From: Io17-Chloro-G2 sp965226915
GTDB taxonomy: Bacteria > Chloroflexota > Dehalococcoidia > Lucifugimonadales > UBA3495
Assembly: GCA_965226915.1 (NCBI GenBank)
Contig: CBDDEJ010000002.1
Coordinates: forward strand, 62,001-126,000
Direction of reading: 5' to 3'
Length of the DNA stretch: 64,000 bases
Positions 60,820 through 64,000 of the stretch are shown here, in pieces; the stretch's first letter is position 1, and the number at the start of each line of letters is the position of its first letter. A program made the position numbers and the translations under genes. The notes beneath the pieces are model-generated. The model ran no database searches and was not told the DNA's origin. It saw only the letters and a list, made by a program, of their open reading frames with translations.

Positions 60820-61144
60820 TCTCTGACGCAACGCCTGTGGTTGCGCTGCGTCACCCTTTGCCAGGGCGTGGGAACGGCCCAGGTACTCATTATCGGGGCT
60901 GCGACCGGCCAAGACAAGCCCGGTCCGTGCTCACCCCACCAGAATCCAATCCCCCAATCATATTGACAAAAGGCCGGGTTGTCGGGTAGTGTTTCGGTGA
61001 TGATACTAACTATTCTCACTCCCCTAGCGGTGTGAGGTATATTCTTGCGTACCGATAGGCGGCACACAGCGATAGGTTCAACGGGCATCTCGGCGGCATA
61101 CGCCGCTATGAAGGCCGCTTCTCAGGTCAATATTAGGGATTTCC
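60820..61144. other. Intergenic region upstream of the MFS gene
   Basis: No gene. GACGCA…TGCGTC with a CAACGC/GTTGCG-like inner part forms a hairpin at about 60824-60851. TTGACA at 60963-60968, 18 bases, then TAGTGT at 60987-60992 could be a sigma-70 promoter for the MFS gene. Confidence 0.45.
60963..60992 (+). promoter_or_regulatory. Possible sigma-70 promoter for the MFS gene
   Basis: TTGACA, an 18-base spacer and TAGTGT. The -35 box is perfect, the -10 box is weak. It lies 153 bases ahead of the MFS start codon. Confidence 0.35.
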
Positions 61145-62404
61145 ATGCTAACTATCGCCAGGGACCGGTTTCTGCTGGCCCTGCAATACAAAGACTACCG
61201 GACCCTGTGGACGGCCAACATGTGCGCCGGGGCGGCGGCCTGGGCCTTGATTGTCGCCAGGGGCTGGCTGGCCTTTCAAATCACCGACGGTTCCTCGCTG
61301 TGGGTTGGGCTGGTCACCTTCGGGGCTATGGCGCCCCGGTTTTTTGCCACGCCAATTATCGGTTTCCTGGCCGACAGGCTGGACCGCCGCACATTAATCT
61401 CGTATAGCTACTTTTTCAATCTGATCCACAACGTGGTTCTTGCTTTTCTGGTTATGTCGGGATTGGCCGGCCCTTGGCTCTTGGTGGTCCTAGCCTTGAC
61501 CAATGGCATCCTACGCTCCGGGGAGATGACCGCCACCCAATCTTTGATTCCCAACCTGCTCCCCAGGGAGCACTTGCTCAACGCCATCGCCCTCAACCAG
61601 GCCACACAGCAGGGCTCTCGAATGGTGGGCGCCCTGGTCATCTTGCCTTTATTTAGTTTGTTCCCTGGGAACTTGGAGTTGGGGTTTTGGCTTTGCAGCG
61701 CCCTTTACGGTATGGGATTGCTGCAGACCCTGCGAATCAAAACCCGGTCCACGGGAGTGATAGACCGGGACAGCAGCTTCGTCCAAAATTTCGTGGCGGG
61801 ATTCCGTTTCGTGTACCAAACTCCCTTGCTGCTTGCCATGGTCCTGATCGTTCTGGCCCACTGCGCTCTCACCATGTCCTACGAAGCCATGCTCCCGGCC
61901 ATCTCCGAGGAAAAGCTGGCGGCCGGCTCCGTGGGCGTTTCTTACTTGTTGGCCGGCGTGGGAATCGGCGCCCTCGTTTCCTCGATCATGCTGGCCGGGG
62001 TCCGGAGTGAGACCAACCGGGGCAAATTATTCCTGTTCTTCGGTTTCACCAGCGCAGCCGGTCCCATACTGCTGGCGTTATCCACCAACCGGGAATTGTC
62101 CATCGCCGCCACGGTTGCCATGGGCGTAAACCAGGCCGGTTTTATGACGATAAGCCACACCATTGTCCAGTCGATTGTCCCCGACTGGGTACGAGGCCGG
62201 GTATCCGGCGTCTATTCCATGCACGTCGGCGGCAGCATGGCCGTCGCCAACTTGGCCTACGGCGGCTTTTCCGACGTTTTTAGCGCCTCTGCCGTCATGG
62301 CCGTGGGTGGGCTGGTCTTCCTGGCGGCGATTACGCTAAGTGTGACCAGCGGCGCTTTGCGGGGTATTTATTTTCCCAGGGCCGCCACACCTGCTCCGGC
62401 CTGA
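61145..62404 (+). CDS. MFS transporter
   Basis: 419 residues with about 12 hydrophobic segments. W-T-A-N-M-C-A-G-A-A-A-W near the first segment, F-L-A-D-R-L-D-R-R-T-L-I in the loop between segments 2 and 3 (MFS motif A), and a second-half loop. Proteins with this pattern (DUF894/enterobactin-exporter-like MFS, W-x-A-x-x-x-S) export siderophores or drugs. ATG 61145 (61145-61147) follows a moderate site. Intact and alone in its region. Confidence 0.88.
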   Translation: MLTIARDRFLLALQYKDYRTLWTANMCAGAAAWALIVARGWLAFQITDGSSLWVGLVTFGAMAPRFFATPIIGFLADRLDRRTLISYSYFFNLIHNVVLAFLVMSGLAGPWLLVVLALTNGILRSGEMTATQSLIPNLLPREHLLNAIALNQATQQGSRMVGALVILPLFSLFPGNLELGFWLCSALYGMGLLQTLRIKTRSTGVIDRDSSFVQNFVAGFRFVYQTPLLLAMVLIVLAHCALTMSYEAMLPAISEEKLAAGSVGVSYLLAGVGIGALVSSIMLAGVRSETNRGKLFLFFGFTSAAGPILLALSTNRELSIAATVAMGVNQAGFMTISHTIVQSIVPDWVRGRVSGVYSMHVGGSMAVANLAYGGFSDVFSASAVMAVGGLVFLAAITLSVTSGALRGIYFPRAATPAPA

Positions 62405-62689
62405 AGATTCGAGGCGTTTGGTGGGTTAAGATTCCGCTGGTAACCAGCCGTGGGATTAGTAAATGCCGGAAAGGCCGGCGGTTCATCGCCGGCCTTCCAA
62501 CGGCGGTACAGAAAGACTATCCGTCTCGCAACGCGCTGCGGATCTTTAGTCAATAAAGATTAAGAGCGTTTGACAAAGCTCACCACACAAACCGCCGACT
62601 CAAGACCAATCTGTATCGGAATTTTCCGCAGGCGCCACGATCTCAGTCGGAACACTATAGATTCTAAGTCTTAAAGGCAGGCCAGGGTT

Positions 62690-63816
62690 ATGGACGTCAA
62701 CGCTATCAGGCAGCAAATTCCAGTTTGCCAGCGCGCCATCTACGTGAATACGGGGTGGTCAGGTCCTTCGCCGCGGTGTGTAGTGGACGCCATTAAGCAG
62801 CGTCTGGATTGGGAAATGGAAGACGGGCCCACCACTCCCGAGGTTCACCAGAGAGGCCGTGAGGTGCAGCGAGAGGCCCGAGAGGCGGTAGCCCATTTGC
62901 TGAACGCACCGAGGGCCTGAATCACGTGATGAACGGCCTTACCTGGCACGACGGCGACGAGATTGTCACCTGTAGCCTGGAGCACGGCGCGGTGCTGATT
63001 CCCAGCCATTTTCAGGGGCTGCGTCACGGGGTCGACGTCAAGGTCTTGACCTTTGTTCCCAACGAACCTAGAGATTCAATTCTCGACAAGATTCAGGGAG
63101 CTTTGACCGAGCGGACCCGGTTGGTCTTTTTGAGCCACATCGAGTATTCCAGCGGGCTGCGCATGCCGGTAAAAGAGATCCGCCGGATGACAAAAAACCG
63201 GGGGATTTTGCTCTTGCTGGACGGGGCCCAAACCGCCGGGCACATAGCTTTGGACATGAAGGACTTGGACTGCGATTTCTATTCCATCCCAGGTCAGAAG
63301 TGGCTGCTTGGTCCCGAGGGCGTGGGCGCGCTGTACGTTCGGGAGGACATGATTCCCGAGCTGAAGCCGACTCAGGTGTCGGGCCAGGCTGTGGTGTCCA
63401 ACCATGACCCCTACCGGATTGAGACGATTTCGTCCAGTATGGATAAGTTTCTGCTGTCCTCCACCAGCGTGGCAATCCAGACCGGCATGTTGGAAGCTAT
63501 CAAATTCGTCCAAGGCGTGGGCCTGGATGAGATCGAGACCCGGGACCTGGACCTGGCTACGTCGCTCAAACAGGCGCTGGCGGAAATTCCCGGCGTAACC
63601 GTGCAATCCCCCATGGGCCGTGAAGATTCCTCGGGACTGGTTACCTTCGCCATCGATGGCCTGGAGCCCCCCGAGGCTGTTTCCCGGCTGTGGGAGCGCC
63701 ATAAGATTGAATGCCGGCAGGTGGCTTTCCCGTCCTGCGTCAGGGTGTCGCTGCACTTTTTCAATACCCAGGAAGAGGTGGACCAGATAGTGGACGCGGT
63801 GGCCCACCTGGTTTAA
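62690..63816 (+). pseudogene. Class V aminotransferase, internal deletion and frameshift
   Basis: ATG 62690 starts M-D-V-N-A-I-R-Q-Q-I-P-V-C-Q-R-A-I-Y-V-N-T, a class V (cysteine-desulfurase/isopenicillin-epimerase-like) aminotransferase. After L-L-N-A-P at about 62910 some dozen codons normally containing the T-E-N-(T/V)-T-E block are missing and the frame changes to E-G-L-N-H-V-M-N-G-L-T-W. The rest is intact: G-A-V-L-I-P-S, L-D-G-A-Q-T-A-G-H with the PLP Asp, and F-Y-S-I-P-G-Q-K-W-L-L-G-P-E-G with the PLP Lys. As written it has no complete frame. Confidence 0.85.
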
Positions 63817-63955
63817 GCGTCCTCGTGTCCTCCTACCACCACCCGCACCGTAGTGGCCATAGTAGTAGGCGCGTTCCAATAATCATATTTGAGTCTACGC
63901 CACAGGCTGTGGCCCATCAACCAACCAAGGAATAATGGTTCTGGAGGAAGTTGCA

Positions 63956-64000
63956 ATGGCTTCGAGCAAAATACGTTTGGGGGTCATCGGCGCCAACGTC
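63956..64000 (+). CDS. Start of a Gfo/Idh/MocA family oxidoreductase
   Basis: ATG 63956 after GGAGGAAG reads M-A-S-S-K-I-R-L-G-V-I-G-A-N-V to the window end. I-R-L-G-V-I-G-A is the beta strand of the NAD(P)-binding Rossmann fold with the first Gly residues. Only 15 codons are visible, so the family is likely but not certain. Confidence 0.55.
   Translation, partial: MASSKIRLGVIGANV

Noticed and set aside
62915..62940. The UGA after L-L-N-A-P-R-A in the aminotransferase as selenocysteine
   Set aside because: The frame changes at this place and conserved codons are missing, so it is a deletion; no Cys is expected there.

Overview
The window looks like an insertion-sequence-rich, partly decaying stretch of a moderately GC-rich bacterial chromosome. 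The Tad secretion genes, paired acyl-CoA dehydrogenases, luciferase-like flavin oxidoreductase, several amidohydrolases and a MutL that keeps endonuclease motifs suggest a Chloroflexota lineage (SAR202/Dehalococcoidia-like, perhaps host-associated). That placement is inference from gene content; no rRNA or other marker is present.

Layout. 1-7.1 kb: a minus-strand Tad locus (cpaF/tadA, tadB, tadC, then a DUF192 gene), every tad gene broken. tadC carries a small CTAG-targeted element and an IS66-family element that itself contains an IS1380-family element; cpaF and tadB are frameshifted. 7.1-10 kb: an ankyrin-repeat remnant and an IS3 element with an IS630 nested in orfB. 10-18.4 kb: a truncated RseP-like protease, mutL, a HAD phosphatase, a clean IS66 copy, an ArsC/Spx-like gene with an in-frame UGA, and mutS. 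18.7-25.4 kb: IS1380 in an FAD monooxygenase, an IS3 fragment, a broken AAA+ regulator, a zot/HerA-like remnant and a stack of IS fragments ending in a third IS66 copy. 25.5-42 kb: the healthiest metabolic part, with two acyl-CoA dehydrogenases, a D-aminoacylase-type amidohydrolase, a broken hicBA pair, an alpha/beta hydrolase, a VOC protein, a ThDP decarboxylase, an LLM flavin oxidoreductase, an IS1595 element carrying a tRNA-like gene, dodecin, a SagB-type oxidoreductase, an EVE protein and an acyl-CoA synthetase. 42.4-54 kb: a damaged subtilase, a secreted protein, a protein kinase/AAA+/TPR regulator split by the CTAG element, two amidohydrolases, a mycothiol-type isomerase-like protein and a creatinase-like M24 protein. 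54-64 kb: a large BNR-repeat protein, a second IS1380 copy that truncates a DUF262 gene, a fourth CTAG element, an MFS transporter, a deleted class V aminotransferase and the start of a Gfo/Idh/MocA gene.

The most notable single item is the 119-residue ArsC/Spx-like gene at 15011-15370 (minus). UGA stands exactly where the first cysteine of its CxxC motif is expected and is followed at the right distance by a nested perfect hairpin, so it is very probably a selenoprotein with a bacterial SECIS. Second is a four-copy family of about 178 bp, non-coding, inserted at CTAG sites; removing it restores tadC and the kinase exactly. Third is an IS1595 element with perfect 24-bp ends and an 8-bp target duplication that carries a tRNA-like gene and a HARE-HTH-like gene.

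Many genes carry single-base indels in homopolymers, short tandem duplications (11-25 bp) or small deletions. The IS insertions with target duplications are certainly real events; some one-base homopolymer changes could be assembly errors and need raw reads.
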